A stretch of DNA of 64,000 bases from Cunninghamella blakesleeana (lineage: Eukaryota > Mucoromycota > Mucoromycetes > Mucorales > Cunninghamellaceae). The position numbers and the translations under genes were made by a program. Under the pieces are notes generated by a model. The model had not been told where the DNA came from. It did not search any database and saw only the letters and a program-made list of their open reading frames with translations. Shown here piece by piece: positions 61,993-64,000 of this stretch (positions are counted from its first letter, which is position 1; the number at the start of each line of letters is the position of its first letter). Location of the stretch: assembly GCA_017871115.1 (NCBI GenBank), contig JAFCIZ010000005.1, positions 5,759,501 through 5,823,500 on the forward strand, in the 5' to 3' direction.

Positions 61993-62322
61993 TCAATCAT
62001 ACCACCACTCCAAACAGCTACCTTGTTTGCCATATTCAGTGTCATCTCTAACAATAATATCCCATTTATGTCCACTTATAGATCTACACCAGTTTACAAG
62101 CTCTTCCCCCCAGTCCAAACACCAACCACAGTTCTTGCCGAATAGATTGCAGTCATTGCATCTTTCACCACCATGATTCTGAAGAGCAGCATAACAAATC
62201 TTAGTATCAGCTTGTCGACAAGCTACAGCCCTCTCTACAGTTCGAGACAAAGCATGGCCAAATAAACAGTAAATAAATATAAAGAGTGTGATAGACTTAC
62301 TTCTAAACAGACCAAACCACAT
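61993..62322 (-). CDS. Small secreted cysteine-rich protein, unknown
   Basis: An ATG at 62320-62322 opens a 109-residue frame ending at TGA 61993-61995. Residues 1-26 make a signal peptide (ITLFIFIYCLFGHALS core) with likely cleavage after HALS. The mature part is about 84 residues with ten cysteines (VACRQADTKICYA, GERCNDCNLFGKNCGWCLDW, NWCRSISGHKW, QGSCLEWW). Cys spacing and aromatic content suggest a folded extracellular domain; no family was recognised. An AG acceptor-like site at about 62340 and a possible internal GTAAGT donor near 62300 leave room for other exon models, but the unspliced form gives the better signal peptide. The GC content is higher than its surroundings. It lies between the two B repeats. 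Confidence 0.65.
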   Translation of the reverse strand: MWFGLFRSKSITLFIFIYCLFGHALSRTVERAVACRQADTKICYAALQNHGGERCNDCNLFGKNCGWCLDWGEELVNWCRSISGHKWDIIVRDDTEYGKQGSCLEWWYD

Positions 62323-62358
62323 AGAAAATATGCACACCCTATAGTAGGAGAAAAAAAG

Positions 62359-62556
62359 ATGATCTTTATTTTATTTTCAATAAAATATCAGCATTTATAC
62401 TTTTTAAAATAATCGTTAGGGTCAAATGGTGTAATATTAATTATTTGCAAGGGTAGCCAAATTAACAAAAAAGCATGGCAGGAATATAAGGGTTAAAATA
62501 AAAAGGTTAAAAAAGGGGAGTATTTTGAATTTTTGCTAATTTTACCGGCGTTGATG
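62359..62556 (+). repeat. Direct repeat B, right copy
   Basis: Right-hand partner of 61689-61882, over the 5' flank of the small secreted-protein gene. The similarity fades near TTACCGGCGTTGATG. Confidence 0.8.
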
Positions 62557-62779
62557 TTAAGTTATGGTATGGTCAAACTTAACATACTTAAATGATTCTG
62601 AAATAATTTCTAAGTATATTTGTATATGTATTCATGCATATATAATGAACCTTACATTTTAATCAATGTTATTTTATAACTATATATTCATCCCTTTTTA
62701 TATTATTCTTTATAAAGATCTAAATATCTATGTTTAAATTCAGATTTTTTAATAAAAAAAAGTGCGAATTTTTTTACAA
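62557..62779. other. AT-rich spacer
   Basis: Spacer between repeats B (right copy) and A3; nothing recognisable. Confidence 0.45.
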
Positions 62780-63070
62780 TTTTGAAAAAATTAGTTAATG
62801 CTTCAGTTGATTTTCGAAATACTTTTATTATAATGAAAAAGTCTATGAACTTATCTTTTTAACTAAGATTATTTTATTTTACTTAGTATTGCTGATTATT
62901 ATTCAATGTTAATTTATTTTATTCCTTTATATTAAGTCGTTCTACTTATAAAACAGGAACCGGTGCTCACTGGAAACTTAATATATATTTCAAAAATAAA
63001 TTATATATTCATTCCTCATTTTTAGAAAATAAATCTTAACCAAAAACCCACATAACAATATTAAAATATT
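62780..63070 (+). repeat. Dispersed repeat A, copy 3
   Basis: Best match to copy A1: GAAAAAATTAGTTAAT, GTCTATGAACTTATCTTTTT, ACTAAGATTATTTT, then the core CGTTCTACTTATAAAACAGG with CCGGTGCTCACTGG (62938-62973) and the tail CATTCCTCATTTTTAGAAAA with ACCAAAAACCCACATAACAA. Confidence 0.75.
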
Positions 63071-63113
63071 ATTTTGATTTAAAGGATTGTTGCCCAAGTG
63101 GATGAGGCTGGCG

Positions 63114-63133
63114 ATGTTTAAATTTTTAAACAT
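63114..63133. repeat. Perfect 9-bp inverted repeat
   Basis: ATGTTTAAA, a two-base centre, then TTTAAACAT. It lies just before the tandem repeat at 63140. Role unknown. Confidence 0.7.
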
Positions 63134-63139
63134 TCGAAC

Positions 63140-63192
63140 CAACCTTTGACCAGCAACTTCTGGCCAGCAACCTTTGACCAACAACCTTTATC
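63140..63192. repeat. Tandem 14-bp repeat, about 3.8 units
   Basis: Units CAACCTTTGACCAG, CAACTTCTGGCCAG, CAACCTTTGACCAA and a partial CAACCTTTATC follow each other without gaps. The sequence is GC-richer than its surroundings. Confidence 0.85.
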
Positions 63193-63605
63193 ACTCTCTT
63201 TCGTTAAAAAAATAATTTTTTTTGTTTAATATAAATAGGAAAGAATATTTTTCTTTCTCTTTTGTTTTTTTTTCTTTGTCAAAATTTTAAATAATATTTT
63301 ATATAATAAATATTTTATTTGTCCAAACTAATTTTTATTTTTATTTTATTTTAACTTTATATTAATTTCTTAATTGAAATCATTTTATTACTATAACAAA
63401 CATATTTTATTTCTTAAGTGAAATCTCTTTATATATATACACATATATAAACTTTTATATTTTATTTTTATTTTTTTATTACTTTATTTGATTATTATTT
63501 TATAGTATAATCTACTCTCTGACTTTTAAAATTCATTTGCATATACTTTTGAATTTTTTTAAATATTTTATTTTCTTTTGTCTTTTTAAATTTTTTTGCT
63601 TTTAC
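63193..63605. other. T-rich spacer
   Basis: About 0.4 kb of T-rich DNA before repeat copy A4; no gene seen. Confidence 0.45.
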
Positions 63606-63740
63606 AATATATTAAATCGTTCTACTTATAAAACAAGAACTGGTGCTCATTGGAGTTATCTTATTTATAATTAATATAAATACAAACTCCCATATTTTAT
63701 TTTAACAAAAATAACTTTTACCAAAAACACACACAGCAGG
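63606..63740 (+). repeat. Dispersed repeat A, copy 4
   Basis: Core AATCGTTCTACTTATAAAAC, then AAGAACTGGTGCTCATTGG (to about 63653), and an A/C-rich tail TTTTACCAAAAACACACACAG. It ends about 100 bp from the 3' end of the tRNA-Pro gene. Confidence 0.7.
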
Positions 63741-63843
63741 ATTTAAAGCCAAAATATCCAAACTGACAAAACTAAAAAAAATGGATAAACGTTTTACCGA
63801 CAACAAGCGATAAAATCCCTTTATGATTCTTAAAAGATTGAAA

Positions 63844-63917
63844 GGGACTTGCCGGGATTTGAACCCGGGCCTCGCCCATCCGAAAGACGAATGACTACCA
63901 AGCTACACCACAAGTCC
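63844..63917 (-). tRNA. tRNA-Pro(CGG)
   Basis: On the minus strand the acceptor arms GGACTTG/CAAGTCC pair perfectly, with discriminator C as in eukaryotic tRNA-Pro. The D-stem GTGT/TCAT has the weak pairing pattern also found in yeast tRNA-Pro. The anticodon stem CGTCT/GGGCG encloses the loop TTCGGAT with anticodon CGG, and the T-arm CCGGG-TTCAAAT-CCCGG is perfect. No intron. An alternative anticodon TCG (Arg) would need a nine-base loop and is less likely. Confidence 0.9.
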
Positions 63918-64000
63918 ATTGTCGGAGAAAATTTTTGCAAAAATATCATTAAATATAGATGCCAAATTTTACATGTAAAGTTGATGGATACATATTTAAA

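Noticed and set aside
63083..63145. Possible tRNA gene on the plus strand (A-box-like TTGCCCAAGTGG)
   Set aside because: No pairing acceptor or T-arm; the B-box-like TTCGAACC reads on the opposite strand.

Overview
The window is nuclear DNA of an early-diverging fungus, most likely Mucoromycota (inference). It is very AT-rich and full of (AT)n and poly-A/T runs. Genes are compact but rich in short GT-AG introns, and the proteins are clearly fungal: a Snx41/Atg20-type sorting nexin, a Gds1-type regulator, a SUR2-type hydroxylase, a Dap1-type protein and a Cys-rich metallothionein. I could not fix the species.

Layout. 1-3.3 kb: the 3' half of a Ty3/gypsy retrotransposon (RNase H end, integrase), an unknown frameshifted ORF, a repeat copy and a tRNA-Ile(UAU) gene with an intron. 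4.5-6.8 kb: sorting nexin (-). 7.1-12.6 kb: a gene-poor block of duplicated, decayed copies of an unrecognised gene family. 13.0-17.8 kb: KDM5/JARID1 histone demethylase (-). 18.2-19.5 kb: class II (SIRT4-like) sirtuin (-). 20.9-23.3 kb: PSP1-domain protein (+). 23.9-24.5 kb: CTF8 (+). 24.6-30.3 kb: telomerase reverse transcriptase in about 20 exons (-). 30.5-31.4 kb: two-finger GATA factor (+). 31.7-37.1 kb: a 1,650-residue Gds1/APSES-like regulator (+). 37.8-38.9 kb: DAP1-like (+). 39.0-39.35 kb: metallothionein (+). 39.9-42.3 kb: STE-group kinase (+). 42.6-43.3 kb: Cys-rich secreted protein (+). 43.7-45.6 kb: NOP53 (-). 46.2-48.6 kb: an MPE1/RBBP6-like protein without a DWNN domain (-). 48.9-50.0 kb: MAD2 (-). 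50.2-51.5 kb: SUR2 (+). 51.8-59.8 kb: DNA polymerase epsilon catalytic subunit (-). 60-64 kb: a repeat-rich end with a small secreted Cys-rich protein gene between direct repeats, three more copies of the repeat seen at 2.7-3.1 kb, and a tRNA-Pro(CGG) gene.

Functionally the core is genome maintenance and chromatin (POL2, CTF8, TERT, MAD2, KDM5), plus membrane lipid and sterol genes (SUR2, DAP1). There is no operon-like logic: neighbours are divergent or convergent independent genes. The exon models for the sirtuin, PSP1, CTF8, GATA factor, Gds1-like, DAP1, metallothionein, kinase, Cys-rich, MPE1-like, MAD2 and SUR2 genes were summed by hand and keep frame throughout; the others are outlines.

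The most interesting unexplained material is the decayed gene family at 7-12.6 kb, the four-copy repeat lying on the 3' side of both tRNA genes, the secreted-protein gene inside a 670-bp-spaced direct repeat, the RBBP6-like gene without DWNN, and the kinase with Glu at the usual activation-loop phosphosite.
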